Positions 1 through 8,753 of a stretch of DNA of 64,000 bases are shown here, one piece after another. The translations under genes and the position numbers were made by a program. Under the pieces are notes generated by a model, which was given only the letters and a program-made list of their open reading frames with translations, ran no database searches and was not told the DNA's origin. Source of the stretch: Niallia endozanthoxylica (GTDB lineage Bacteria > Bacillota > Bacilli > Bacillales > Cytobacillaceae); NCBI RefSeq assembly GCF_008710145.1, contig NZ_VYKL01000026.1, forward strand, positions 124,001-188,000, read 5' to 3'. Within the stretch, counting starts at the first letter, position 1. Every line of letters begins with the position of its first letter.

Positions 1-9
1 TTTGACAGA

Positions 10-41
10 AAAAGGCTTAGTCATTGAGGATTAAGCCTTTT
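10..41 (+). terminator. Terminator-like hairpin at left edge
   Basis: A ten-base stem (AAAAGGCTTA paired with TAAGCCTTTT) encloses a 12-base loop. It probably ends a gene lying to the left of the window. The T-run is short, so it may serve either strand. Confidence 0.5.
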
Positions 42-54
42 ACATATTGATAAT

Positions 55-63
55 TTTGTCGAA
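55..63 (+). promoter_or_regulatory. Spo0A-box-like sequence (TTTGTCGAA)
   Basis: TTTGTCGAA matches the Spo0A operator core TGTCGAA and lies 224 bases before the cell-wall hydrolase gene. The core is short and will occur by chance, so this is only a candidate. I see no convincing -35/-10 pair in the rest of this leader. Confidence 0.25.
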
Positions 64-286
64 TAAGGTAGAAATTGAAATATAATTGTAATATTTCTAT
101 TACACAACTGACAAGATATGGTGCTATACTAGCGTTGTTGTAAAAATAGACTGAGAGATTAATAAGGTTAGCAAATGTAAATTGATAAGTTAAAACTTTT
201 ATACATACTTTTTTGTACATAAAACGTAGCGCATCATTTAGTGGATTCATGTATAGGTTTAGCTGCAGAGCGCAGGGAGGATTTTC

Positions 287-1492
287 GTGTTGAAAACAAA
301 ATTAGTTACTCTTAGTACCACATTTATGCTTGGAATGGGAAGTTTACTTGCCGTACCGGCAGTAAAAGCGGATACAATTGATAGTATTAAAACAGAGATT
401 TCTGAAGCACAAAAGGAACTTAGCAGCATTCAAACGCAAAAAGCAGACTTGGAAGCACAAATTTCGCGGATGGAGCAGGCTATTAAAGATAATAGTGTTA
501 AAATTGAAGAAACAAATATCCAAATGACTGAAACGCAGGCAGAAGTTGATCGCTTAAATAATGAAATAGCTGTGATGGAAGAAAGAATTGCAAGCCGCAC
601 CGAAATCTTAAAGGAACGCGCTGTTTCTTTCCAAGAGAATGGCGGTAATATCAGCTATTTAGAAGTAATTCTTGGTTCTACAAGTTTTAGTGATTTTATT
701 GGTAGAATAGGTGCAGTTGTTACAATTGTAGAAGCTGACCAAGGAATGATTCAGGATCATGAAAAGGATAAAAATGAATTAGAAGCAATGCAGGCATCGG
801 TTGAGAAAAAATTGGCTGATTTAACTAATCTTAAGACCGAGCTTGAAGGGATGCAAATGCAAACAGAAGAACAAAAGGCTCAGAATGAAGCATTGAAAGC
901 TCAATTAGACTCTCAAGAGAGTGATAAATTGGCAGATATCGCGAATTATCAAGAACAAATAGCAGAATTACAAGCTGCCGCTTTGGCTGTTGCGAATAGT
1001 AGTAGTAGTTCTAGTGCTGTTCAGGGTACTGTGAATGCAGGAACAACAGCTAGTACAGGAACAGAAGTTAGTACAGGCAGTGCTACTCCTGTCAGCGGTT
1101 CAGGAAGTCTTTCGACTGTTATTAATGCCGGCTACAAATATATCGGAAATTCTGTTTATGTATTTGGCGGCGGAAGAAATGCATCCGATATTGCCAATGG
1201 CCGTTTTGATTGTTCAGGATTTGTATCTTGGGCTTTTGCGCAGGCAGGTGTTAAAGTAGGTGCCAGTACGGAAGTTTTGAAAAATACGGGTACACGAGTT
1301 TCTGCCAGTGAAATGCGTCCTGGTGATATGGTGTTTTTTAATACATATAAAACAGATGGACATGTCGGCATTTATATTGGCGGAGGGAAATTCATTGGTT
1401 CCCAAAGCTCAACGGGTGTAGCGATTGCTGATATGACTAGCGGCTACTGGGCGCAAACCTTTAATGGACGAGTTATGAGAGTCATTAATTAA
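287..1492 (+). CDS. Secreted NlpC/P60 peptidoglycan endopeptidase with coiled-coil N-terminus
   Basis: Predicted exported cell-wall hydrolase that cuts peptidoglycan stem peptides. Residues 1-28 form a Sec-type signal peptide ending near VKA. Residues 30-235 are an almost continuous coiled coil of the PcsB/CwlO type, 236-275 a Ser/Thr/Gly-rich linker, and 280-401 the NlpC/P60 domain with catalytic Cys309 in FDCSGFVSWAF and His359 in DGHVGIYIGGG. The GTG start is preceded by GGGAGG at a 6-base spacing. Architecture and length resemble the CwlO-type D,L-endopeptidases of Bacillus, where the coiled coil couples activity to a membrane regulator; which CwlO-type paralogue this is cannot be told. 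It is monocistronic and closed by a strong terminator. Confidence 0.9.
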   Translation: MLKTKLVTLSTTFMLGMGSLLAVPAVKADTIDSIKTEISEAQKELSSIQTQKADLEAQISRMEQAIKDNSVKIEETNIQMTETQAEVDRLNNEIAVMEERIASRTEILKERAVSFQENGGNISYLEVILGSTSFSDFIGRIGAVVTIVEADQGMIQDHEKDKNELEAMQASVEKKLADLTNLKTELEGMQMQTEEQKAQNEALKAQLDSQESDKLADIANYQEQIAELQAAALAVANSSSSSSAVQGTVNAGTTASTGTEVSTGSATPVSGSGSLSTVINAGYKYIGNSVYVFGGGRNASDIANGRFDCSGFVSWAFAQAGVKVGASTEVLKNTGTRVSASEMRPGDMVFFNTYKTDGHVGIYIGGGKFIGSQSSTGVAIADMTSGYWAQTFNGRVMRVIN

Positions 1493-1503
1493 TAGAATGA
1501 AAG

Positions 1504-1534
1504 AAAAAGCAGGGGTGTTTACTCCTGCTTTTTA
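1504..1534 (+). terminator. Rho-independent terminator of the NlpC/P60 gene
   Basis: AGCAGGGG pairs with CTCCTGCT over a short loop and is followed by a T-run, just after the stop codon at 1492. Confidence 0.85.
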
Positions 1535-1593
1535 TTATCTGTTATAATAGATAGACTTACACATATAATTATTCAATGAATGGAATGATCCAA

Positions 1594-3474
1594 ATGAAAA
1601 CAATTTCGATTGAACATGTAACAAAAACATATGGTGAAAAAACGTTATTTCATGATATTTCCTTTACGATTACTGAAAAAGAGCGTATTGGCCTTATTGG
1701 TGTAAATGGAACTGGGAAGTCCTCGCTCCTTAAATTGATAGCTGGTATTGATCTTCCTGACGAGGGAGAATTTGTTTCTGCAAAAGATTATCGGATTTCG
1801 TATCTTGCTCAAGCGCCTGAATTGGATCCAGATTTAACTATTCTTGAGCAAATTTTTGATGGAGATGCTCCCATCTTCCGATTACTTAAGAATTATGAAC
1901 TGACCTTAATACAATTAAATGAACAACCTGAAAGTAAAACGATACAGGAAAGGCTTTTTCAATTGCAAAAGGAAATGGATACATTAAATGCATGGGATAT
2001 GAGTACCAGCGCAAAAACGATTTTAACAAAGCTTGGTATTGAACAATTCAACCATAAAATTGGTGTTTTGTCAGGCGGTCAAAAGAAACGTGTCGCCCTT
2101 GCCCAGGTATTAATCCAAAATCCTGATTTATTGATATTAGATGAGCCAACTAACCATCTTGATTTTGAATCAGTCAAATGGCTTGAAGATTATTTAAGTC
2201 GCTATCATGGTGCCATTCTTCTTGTTACACATGACCGTTATTTTCTTGATGCCGTAACCAATCGTATTTTTGAACTTGATGGCGGAAAGCTGTACAGCTA
2301 TAAAGGAAATTATGCGGCCTTTCTAGAAGCAAAGGCAATACGGGAAGAAAATGAAGCGGCAACTATTGATAAGCAAAAAAATCTGTTTAGACAGGAGCTT
2401 GAATGGATTCGAAGAGGGGCAAAGGCGCGGACGACAAAGCAAAAGGCAAGAATTCAGCGTTTTGAAAAGCTAGATGAGGAGCTTTCAACAGTGAAATCAA
2501 GCGAGAAGCTTGACATCACACTGAAAGGAAGCAGGCTTGGTAAACAAGTTTTTGAACTGAAGGATGCATCAAAACAATTTGATGGCCGGACTATTATTAA
2601 TCATTTTGACCTGCTCGTGAAGCCAGGTGACCGAATAGGTATTATCGGAAAGAATGGAACAGGGAAATCTACACTCTTAAATATCTTGGCTGGCAAAATC
2701 CCGCTGGATTCAGGGGAACGTATTATAGGTCAAACGGTAAAGGTAGCTTATTATACACAGGAAAGCGAAGATATGGATGAAAATAAACGGATGATTGAAT
2801 ATCTAAATGAAACAGCTCAGGTAATCCATACAACAGATGGTAAAACAATATCCGCCTCTCAAATGCTTGAACGATTTCTCTTTCCTCCATATACACATGG
2901 CACACCCATTCGAAAGCTTTCGGGCGGAGAAAAACGCAGATTGTATTTGTTAAAAATATTGATGCTTGAGCCGAATGTCCTTCTTCTTGATGAGCCGACA
3001 AATGATTTAGATACACAAACTTTAACTGTATTAGAAGATTATTTAGATGATTTTTCCGGGGTTGTCATTACTGTTTCGCATGATCGTTATTTTCTTGATA
3101 AAGTGGCAGAGCAGCTGCTTGTGTTGCAGGGTGAAGGAAATATAGATACTTTCTATGGTAATTACTCTGATTTCCTCGAAAGGCAGATAAAAAAACCGGA
3201 AAAGAAACAAGAGGAGCTAAAGGAAGTAAAGGTTCAGGAAAAACCAAAGAAAAAGAAGATGTCGTATAAGGAACAAAAGGAATTTGAAACAATTGAAGAC
3301 GATATTGCAGCAGTGGAAACCAGATTAGAGGAAATCTCAGTTGAATTAAATAATACGGGAAGCGACTTTGAGAAAGCTCAACAACTGGCTAATGAGGAAA
3401 CAGAACTAAATGAGAAATTGGAATATTTAATTGAGAGATGGACATATCTGACAGAATTAGCCGAACAAATATAG
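1594..3474 (+). CDS. ABC-F family ATPase, YfmR/Uup-like translation factor
   Basis: Cytosolic ABC-F protein with two ATPase cassettes and no membrane segments. The family binds the ribosomal E site; YfmR/Uup members are reported to relieve ribosome stalling. Cassette 1 has Walker A GVNGTGKSS (about residues 36-44), signature LSGGQKKR and Walker B LLILDEPTNHLD. Cassette 2 has GKNGTGKST, LSGGEKRR and VLLLDEPTNDLD. Each has a switch histidine in HDRYFLD. The linker is Arg/Lys-rich and the last 90 residues form a basic C-terminal coiled coil typical of Uup/YfmR. I use the ATG at 1594 rather than 1576, because the protein then opens MKTISIEHV as in the family and GGAA lies at about 9 bases. YfmR is the likely type from overall resemblance, not proven. 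Confidence 0.85.
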   Translation: MKTISIEHVTKTYGEKTLFHDISFTITEKERIGLIGVNGTGKSSLLKLIAGIDLPDEGEFVSAKDYRISYLAQAPELDPDLTILEQIFDGDAPIFRLLKNYELTLIQLNEQPESKTIQERLFQLQKEMDTLNAWDMSTSAKTILTKLGIEQFNHKIGVLSGGQKKRVALAQVLIQNPDLLILDEPTNHLDFESVKWLEDYLSRYHGAILLVTHDRYFLDAVTNRIFELDGGKLYSYKGNYAAFLEAKAIREENEAATIDKQKNLFRQELEWIRRGAKARTTKQKARIQRFEKLDEELSTVKSSEKLDITLKGSRLGKQVFELKDASKQFDGRTIINHFDLLVKPGDRIGIIGKNGTGKSTLLNILAGKIPLDSGERIIGQTVKVAYYTQESEDMDENKRMIEYLNETAQVIHTTDGKTISASQMLERFLFPPYTHGTPIRKLSGGEKRRLYLLKILMLEPNVLLLDEPTNDLDTQTLTVLEDYLDDFSGVVITVSHDRYFLDKVAEQLLVLQGEGNIDTFYGNYSDFLERQIKKPEKKQEELKEVKVQEKPKKKKMSYKEQKEFETIEDDIAAVETRLEEISVELNNTGSDFEKAQQLANEETELNEKLEYLIERWTYLTELAEQI

Positions 3475-3486
3475 AAAATCAGTTAA

Positions 3487-3525
3487 TAAACAGTCTGATA
3501 CGAACACGTCAGGCTGTTTATTTTT
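3487..3525 (+). terminator. Terminator of the ABC-F gene
   Basis: A 12-base-pair stem with one G-T pair (3487-3498 with 3509-3520) is followed directly by five T. It separates the ABC-F gene from the next unit. Confidence 0.85.
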
Positions 3526-3593
3526 ATCGCTATTTTCACTGTGTTAGAATAAATATACTTAATGCTATGAATAAGTTGAAAAGGATGATGAGA

Positions 3594-4721
3594 TTGAAAA
3601 TTAAATCCATCGAACCAACACCAAGCCCTAATACCATGAAGGTTATTCTTAATCAAGAATTACCCATGGGGAAAAGCAATAACTATAAAAAAAATCAAGC
3701 AGAAGGTGCACCAGATGTCATTAAGGAAATTTTACAGATAGACGGAGTAAAGGGTGTATACCATGTCGCAGACTTTTTAGCTGTGGAACGTAATGCCAAA
3801 TTTGATTGGAAGGAAATTTTACAAAAGGTTAGACAGGCTTTTGGGGAAGAAGTTGAGGAATCGGCTGATCATATAAAAATCAATGATCATTTTGGTGAAA
3901 TTAAGGTTCAAGTTCAAATGTATAAAGGAATTCCGGTACAGGTGAAACTAATGGACGGACAGGAAGAGAAACGATTGGGATTATCTGAACAATTTGTTGA
4001 ATCTGTCAAAAAGGTACAACTTCCAGGTGATAATTATATAAAGGAAAGAATATGGAAGGATTTCGGTAATCGTTATGGAGATATGGATCAGGTTGGGGAA
4101 ACTGTTGTGGAAGAAATTTTGGCCGCGTACCCAATTGACCGTTTGCATAGGTTAATTGAGATAGCTGTTAATCCGGAAAGTCAAAAGGCGAATCCGTTAC
4201 GATGGAAACAAAAGGTACAGCTATCCGATTTTACTGTTGATGACTGGAGAATCCGCTATCAATTATTAGAGCAAATGGAGGATCCAAACATAGAAGACAT
4301 TCCTGTTCTTGAAAGGGCCTTGCTGGATGAAAAAGCATCCATTAGAAGATTGGCTGTTGTTTATTTTGGAATGATTGAAGATAAGACTGTGCTGCCTTAT
4401 TTATATAAAGCCTTAAAGGATAAAAGTGTAACGGTAAGACGAACAGCCGGTGACACTTTATCAGATTTAGGATATATTGAGGCAATGGATGCTATGGTTG
4501 GGGCACTAAAGGATGCTAGCAAGCTGGTTCGCTGGAGGGCTGCGATGTTTTTGTACGAAGTAGGAAATGAACGGGCGCTTCCTGCTTTAAAAGCAGCTGA
4601 AAATGATCCTGAATTTGAAGTAAGTCTCCAAATAAAGCTGGCAATTGAACGGATTGAAAAAGGAGAAGAAGCAAAGGGGTCTGTCTGGAAGCAAATGACG
4701 GATGCAAGATTGGAAAAATAG
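3594..4721 (+). CDS. ypgR: YpgR-like protein: Nfu-type N-terminal domain plus HEAT repeats
   Basis: About 375 residues from a TTG start, chosen because AAGG lies 9 bases upstream and the product then opens KIKSIEPTPSPNTMK, the family N-terminus. The first 85 residues resemble the Nfu/NifU scaffold N-terminal domain, without an iron-sulphur Cys pair. The last 130 residues carry HEAT/PBS-lyase-type repeats, for example around RRLAVVYFGMI and VRRTAGDTLSDLG. The product is cytosolic, and some databases call the family conserved virulence factor C. Its biochemical role is not established. It lies just upstream of the bacilliredoxin gene, as in the B. subtilis yp block, which may point to redox or thiol metabolism; that link is inference. 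Confidence 0.8.
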   Translation: MKIKSIEPTPSPNTMKVILNQELPMGKSNNYKKNQAEGAPDVIKEILQIDGVKGVYHVADFLAVERNAKFDWKEILQKVRQAFGEEVEESADHIKINDHFGEIKVQVQMYKGIPVQVKLMDGQEEKRLGLSEQFVESVKKVQLPGDNYIKERIWKDFGNRYGDMDQVGETVVEEILAAYPIDRLHRLIEIAVNPESQKANPLRWKQKVQLSDFTVDDWRIRYQLLEQMEDPNIEDIPVLERALLDEKASIRRLAVVYFGMIEDKTVLPYLYKALKDKSVTVRRTAGDTLSDLGYIEAMDAMVGALKDASKLVRWRAAMFLYEVGNERALPALKAAENDPEFEVSLQIKLAIERIEKGEEAKGSVWKQMTDARLEK

Positions 4722-4826
4722 AAGGGGTTATCTTCCTGTTTATAATTGAAAATAAGGATAACATTGCCTATTAATCATACTTTATAGTATGCTTATATTT
4801 GAAAATAACGAGGAGGAATGGTATTT

Positions 4827-5261
4827 ATGTCAATGGCATATGAAGAATATATGAGACAATTGGTAAAACCAATGCGTGATGAACTAGTACAATCTGGTTT
4901 TAAAGAACTAGAAACGACAGAAGCTGTTGAGCAGTTTATGGATAGTGTAGAAGGAACAACATTTGTTGTTGTCAATTCTGTTTGCGGCTGTGCAGCAGGC
5001 TTGGCTCGTCCAGCGGCAACAGCTGCTATTTCAGAAAGCAGCAAAAAGCCAGATCATCTTGTAACGGTATTCGCTGGTCAAGATAAAGAGGCAACTGCAA
5101 AAATGCGTGAATATTTTGGTGATATCCCGCCATCTTCACCTTCAATGGCTTTGCTAAAAGGCAAAGAGGTTGTTCACTTTATTCACCGTCACGATATTGA
5201 AGGTCAGCCATTTGAAACAATAATGGAAAATATACAGACAGCATTAGCGGATAACTGCTAA
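4827..5261 (+). CDS. brxA: Bacilliredoxin BrxA (YphP)
   Basis: Small cytosolic thiol-disulphide protein that removes bacillithiol from mixed disulphides on proteins. The signature Cys53-Gly-Cys55 lies in VVNSVCGCAAGLARPAA, and the 144-residue length equals that of B. subtilis YphP as I recall it. I chose the ATG at 4827 (MSMAYEEYM) instead of the ATG at 4818, because AGGAGG at 4811-4816 then has a normal 10-base spacing. The gene is single, with its own terminator. It is BrxA rather than BrxB by close resemblance to YphP and by the ypgR/ypiP neighbours. Confidence 0.95.
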   Translation: MSMAYEEYMRQLVKPMRDELVQSGFKELETTEAVEQFMDSVEGTTFVVVNSVCGCAAGLARPAATAAISESSKKPDHLVTVFAGQDKEATAKMREYFGDIPPSSPSMALLKGKEVVHFIHRHDIEGQPFETIMENIQTALADNC

Positions 5262-5273
5262 AGTGAAAAGATG

Positions 5274-5302
5274 AAAAAGGGTGCTTAAGGGCACCCTTTT
5301 TT
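5274..5302 (+). terminator. Terminator of brxA
   Basis: AAAAGGGTGC pairs with GCACCCTTTT around a 6-base loop, followed by more T, 13 bases after the brxA stop. Confidence 0.9.
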
Positions 5303-5349
5303 GCTTTATAATAAAAGAAATATGTTTAGATACGAAAGGATTGTCACGA

Positions 5350-6123
5350 ATGATAGTAACTACTGCTGGCAGAACGAATAAAGAGATGGTCCAGTGTGCT
5401 GAAGATACAGCGAAATTACTTGGAATAGCCTATATTCCAAGAAAAAAGCGGTCTATTCAGGCTGTTCAAAGGGACGTTCAAGACGATTGTCTTGTTATCG
5501 GAAAAGTCAGGATTGAATTATTTCCTCTAGGTGAACAAAATTCTTGTTTTTTTCATCCCAACTCAGCCATGTTTCGAATCAAACGCTTACAAAATGGTGA
5601 AAAGGATCCCTTTATTGAAGCCTGTAGCCTGACTGCCGGCAAGAAGCTGCTAGACTGTACTTTTGGGCTTGGCTCTGACAGTATCACAGCAAGTTTTATT
5701 GTTGGAGCAACGGGCCGTGTGACTGGATGTGAAGGCAATCAATTTCTTGCTTATATGATGAAGACCGGTTTACAAACTTGGAATGATGGAGACTCTCGAA
5801 TCCTTGCTGCTATGAAACGTATCGAATTGAAATCCTGTCTTGCTTTGGATTTATTAAAAAGACTTCCGCCTGACAGTTATGATTGTGTGTATTTTGATCC
5901 GATGTTTGAAGAAAACATATCTGAATCAAATGGGATAAAAGGAATTAAAAAGCTGGCTATTTACGAACCTTTAACAGAAGAAACAATTTATTATGCTAAG
6001 AGGGTTGCAAAAGAGCGTGTTGTATTAAAAGATCATTTCCGCAGTGATAGATTCGAGCAATTTGGTTTTCATGTGCAAATAAGGAAAACAGCCAAGTTTC
6101 ATTTTGGTATTTCAGAGCAATAA
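5350..6123 (+). CDS. ypiP: Class I SAM-dependent methyltransferase, YpiP type
   Basis: About 257 residues. The SAM-binding motif I is LLDCTFGLGSDS and motif IV is YDCVYFDPMFE, whose DPMF resembles the DPM(F/Y)P of the RsmJ family that methylates 16S rRNA. The substrate is therefore probably RNA, but this is inference. ATG 5350 is used because AAAGGA lies about 9 bases upstream; the longer reading frame begins inside the brxA terminator and would have no ribosome-binding site. In B. subtilis the orthologue lies next to yphP, the same order as here. Confidence 0.8.
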   Translation: MIVTTAGRTNKEMVQCAEDTAKLLGIAYIPRKKRSIQAVQRDVQDDCLVIGKVRIELFPLGEQNSCFFHPNSAMFRIKRLQNGEKDPFIEACSLTAGKKLLDCTFGLGSDSITASFIVGATGRVTGCEGNQFLAYMMKTGLQTWNDGDSRILAAMKRIELKSCLALDLLKRLPPDSYDCVYFDPMFEENISESNGIKGIKKLAIYEPLTEETIYYAKRVAKERVVLKDHFRSDRFEQFGFHVQIRKTAKFHFGISEQ

Positions 6124-6147
6124 ATAAATCTTATCTAAATAAAACGA

Positions 6148-6225
6148 TTAATCTGCATACGACAGATAGATAAAGTAACCCATCAATACTATACTGCCAA
6201 TGGTTATTGCTATGGACCAGTCCAT
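6148..6225 (-). CDS. 25-residue single-span membrane peptide
   Basis: A 25-codon frame on the minus strand with a strong ribosome-binding site: AGGAGG at 6233-6238, 7 bases before the ATG. The product begins MDWSIAITIG, has a hydrophobic core (IAITIGSIVLMGYFIYLS) long enough for one transmembrane helix, and ends YAD. The strong site, good spacing and membrane-like composition argue for a real gene. I do not recognise the family. It lies between ypiP and ypjP, convergent with ypiP and divergent from ypjP. Confidence 0.6.
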   Translation of the reverse strand: MDWSIAITIGSIVLMGYFIYLSYAD

Positions 6226-6421
6226 ATCATACCCTCCTTTTGCTTTTAAAATACAGCTCATGATGTTAACGTTTCATTTCATAACATTTTTATGCATGTT
6301 TTAAGAAAAAATGAAATTTTCCTGTTTTTTTATTCGTACTAATACTGGAAAATATAGTACAATAATGAATAAGAGGATAGAAAATTAACTCTTTATGAGA
6401 GTAAATAAGGAGATGAAATCA

Positions 6422-7006
6422 ATGCCAAAATGGCTTCGAAAATCACTTTTGCTTGTCGTAACGGTTGCAACATTTGGACTAGTTACGCCACAAGGATTAT
6501 TGACTGATTCTCCTAATGAAGACAAACATTCGAAGCGGGATGCTTATGAAACAAACCCTTCTAATTCGGAAGAATATTTTGAGACGGAAGATGTATCCGA
6601 GAGAGACAAGTTTATTAATGAAATGGTAAGGGTTGCCGAAGAACAGTCTTTTGTAAAATTTGGTACAAGAATTAAACCTGTTATTCAAGATGAATTTAGA
6701 GAATTCATCTTACCAAGCATGGAAAAGGCAATTGCTGAAGTGGCATTACAGTATCCTGATGAGGAATTAAGTCAATTAATTGTAAGTGAAGTTCCGAGCG
6801 GCGGGGTTTCAGAAAGGATATTTCATATAATGGATAACCAGACGAATCAGGATGTTATTCGATTCCATGTCAGAAGGGACCATCCACCCCAAGAAGAGTA
6901 TATGTTTAACTTTCACTATCATACAAGTCACGACCAATTTCAGGCCCATCATCATTTAGGAATTATTAATTGGGATAAAAATACACCTCCTAAATGGATG
7001 ACATGA
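6422..7006 (+). CDS. ypjP: YpjP-family protein
   Basis: 194 residues from ATG 6422, chosen because AAGGAG lies 9 bases before it and the start MPKWLRKSLLLVV matches the family. Residues 6-26 are a hydrophobic N-terminal anchor or signal, followed by an acidic Ser/Asn/Glu-rich stretch and a conserved C-terminal half with FHVRRDHPPQEEY, FNFHYHTSHDQFQAHH and WDKNTPPKWM. The histidine-rich block could bind metal, but no function is known. In B. subtilis the family sits in the same neighbourhood of yphP, thyB and dfrA. The two Pro-Pro sites are family features. Confidence 0.85.
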   Translation: MPKWLRKSLLLVVTVATFGLVTPQGLLTDSPNEDKHSKRDAYETNPSNSEEYFETEDVSERDKFINEMVRVAEEQSFVKFGTRIKPVIQDEFREFILPSMEKAIAEVALQYPDEELSQLIVSEVPSGGVSERIFHIMDNQTNQDVIRFHVRRDHPPQEEYMFNFHYHTSHDQFQAHHHLGIINWDKNTPPKWMT

Positions 7007-7057
7007 GAGTTAGTCGACAAAAGAATACATGGAGCAATCAAGACACAAGGCTCACGA

Positions 7058-7095
7058 AAAGGAGGAATTGACTACAACGTCATTCCTCCTTTATT
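7058..7095 (+). terminator. Terminator of ypjP, bidirectional
   Basis: An 11-base-pair perfect stem (7058-7068 with 7082-7092) lies between convergent genes. The flanking A-rich and T-rich bases let it serve ypjP and the minus-strand gene at 7131. Confidence 0.8.
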
Positions 7096-7130
7096 ATTCG
7101 CCCTTTAACACTAGCTAATATATGACGAAG

Positions 7131-7370
7131 CTAGTCCTTTAACAAGCCTCTTAATAATAAAAATAGTCCAATGCCAAATACGTAATAACAGAAGAAAAAA
7201 ATGACCGCATGTAAAAGTGAGTGCTGGGCTGGAACGGTCACAATGGTTAACAGCAATGCCCAAAAGAAAAGTTCAATGAGCATAAAATATCCTGAATGTA
7301 ATATTTCTATAACCATATTTAAATCGGACTCTAAGTCTTCACTTGAGGCCTGTTTAAACATAAATCTCAT
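7131..7370 (-). CDS. Small two-span membrane protein, unknown
   Basis: 79 residues from the ATG at 7370. An AAAGGGTG Shine-Dalgarno lies 9 bases upstream, so I prefer it to the GTG at 7379. The first 20 residues are amphipathic and acidic (SSEDLESDLNMVIEIL). Two hydrophobic segments follow at about residues 28-47 and 53-74, with a short C-terminal LLRGLLKD. I do not recognise the family. It is transcribed toward the ypjP terminator and away from the broken nuclease gene. Confidence 0.6.
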   Translation of the reverse strand: MRFMFKQASSEDLESDLNMVIEILHSGYFMLIELFFWALLLTIVTVPAQHSLLHAVIFFFCYYVFGIGLFLLLRGLLKD

Positions 7371-7496
7371 TATATTCACCCTTTATGACATCCTAGTAAT
7401 ACATTATTTCCTATATAATAGGTTATTAATTAAATAGTTTATTCGATTACTTTGAAGTATATGCATGACAATCATAATTGGTGAATGCTGTAGTGC

Positions 7497-7892
7497 CTAT
7501 TTGTTTACTGGAATAAGATTATCCTCAACAAAAATAAGATGGGATACACATTTGCAGTCTGAAGAACCAAATCCTTTTACAGGTATAGTACCGTTCAATT
7601 GTTTCCTAATATTCTCAGCGAGCTCACATTCTCCAAAGCTTTGATCATATGTTATAATTCTAGTAATTATTCCAAAAGGACGAAGATAATCAAAGTGCCA
7701 GTGAATCTTTTTGTTTATCCTGTTATGTCGTTCAATTCTTTGTCTAATATTTTTCTTGGCACTGCCCGCATAAATATATGTTCCCTTACGAAATGTGAAC
7801 ATCCCCAGTTTTCCAATTGTAATAAGGTGATTTTTCTCTCATTTTAGATGAATGACATATAGCGAATGTTTGGGATTAATAGATTCAATCAT
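7497..7892 (-). pseudogene. DUF123/Uri-type GIY-YIG-like nuclease gene interrupted by UGA
   Basis: The full frame runs from ATG 7892, with AGGAGG (7903-7908) 10 bases upstream, to the stop at 7497: 131 codons. Codon 18 is TGA (7841-7839). Before the stop it reads MIESINPKHSLYVIHLK and after it EKNHLITIGKLGMFTFRKG, then YIYAGSAKKNIRQRIERHNR, FDYLRP, CELAENIRK and GSSDCKCVSHL. These are the hallmarks of the DUF123 (COG1833, Uri superfamily) GIY-YIG-like domain. The frame and family pattern continue across the TGA without a gap, so a single base substitution explains the break. Reinitiation downstream at ATG 7802 would lack a ribosome-binding site. It is a recent pseudogene or a base-calling error. 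Confidence 0.75.
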
Positions 7893-7937
7893 AGTTTCCT
7901 ATCCTCCTAGATTTGACAATGATAAGGGCTGAATCCA

Positions 7938-8639
7938 ATGAAAAAAAATCGTTTTCTTTTCGTTATCGTCATACTTTCTCTCCTTCTATTGGGAAATTCC
8001 CAGGCTGAAAAAGAAGGAATAAAATTACTTGAGTTCTCAGAACATTCCATGTTAAAAACCTCTTTGAATTTAGTATCTGAAGAGGTTCTTAGTCAAATCA
8101 TTATCCTCCCTGTAACTTCTTTTAATCAAGCGGAAGCTGCACAAATCATCTCCCGCATAGATCGTTTGCCTCTTTCTTTATTAGAGAAAGTTCATAAAGA
8201 GGGGATTATTATTCAATTATTTAATGGTAAGTTAACAGAGACTAAAGCTGCCGCCCACCTCGAAAATATGGTTCCCCGAGGATATGTTCAAAAAACAACT
8301 TGGGATGAAATACCTGGGATGGGTGGGGGGAAAGTAGTTCTAGTAAAAATCGGTGCAAGTCATAAAGGAAAGGGTCATGGCTCAGTCAATTTAGAGCTCC
8401 ATGAATTGGCCCATTCTGTTGATAGACTTGTATATAATGAACTTAGAGACAGACAAAGTTATTTGGAAATCTGGAATCTGGAAAAAGGAAATATGTTCCC
8501 TGATAAAAAATATTATTTGCTGTACCCGGAAGAGTATTTTGCTGAATGCTTTGCTTTCTATTATCTAGGGGGACAGTATCGTGAGGAGCTGAAAAGAAAA
8601 GCTCCTTTGACCTACCAATACATTAAAAATTTGTTTTAG
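7938..8639 (+). CDS. Secreted Pro-Pro endopeptidase (PPEP) homologue, lethal-factor-like metalloprotease
   Basis: 233 residues with a signal peptide at 1-23. The zinc motif HELAH is at 155-159 (ligands His155 and His159, base Glu156). YPEEYFAECF supplies Tyr196 and the third ligand Glu203, matching the YPEEFFAESF block of Clostridioides difficile PPEP-1/Zmp1 as I remember it. TWDEIPGMGG, SHKGKGHGSVNLEL and the C-terminal LTYQYIKNL also align with PPEP-1. PPEPs cleave Pro-Pro bonds in surface proteins and can release adhesins, so this is likely an extracellular enzyme. Known substrates are often encoded beside the protease; none with a convincing Pro-Pro linker lies here. The ATG is preceded by a weak AAGGGCTGA. 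Confidence 0.85.
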   Translation: MKKNRFLFVIVILSLLLLGNSQAEKEGIKLLEFSEHSMLKTSLNLVSEEVLSQIIILPVTSFNQAEAAQIISRIDRLPLSLLEKVHKEGIIIQLFNGKLTETKAAAHLENMVPRGYVQKTTWDEIPGMGGGKVVLVKIGASHKGKGHGSVNLELHELAHSVDRLVYNELRDRQSYLEIWNLEKGNMFPDKKYYLLYPEEYFAECFAFYYLGGQYREELKRKAPLTYQYIKNLF

Positions 8640-8753
8640 TTTTGGTACAATGTATATTGGTTATTGTATTTTGCAACATAAAACAGGATGATGAGTAAAT
8701 CGGTATTTATCGTCGTGATATGTCATGATTATTATAAAAGGAGTGTAAACAAA

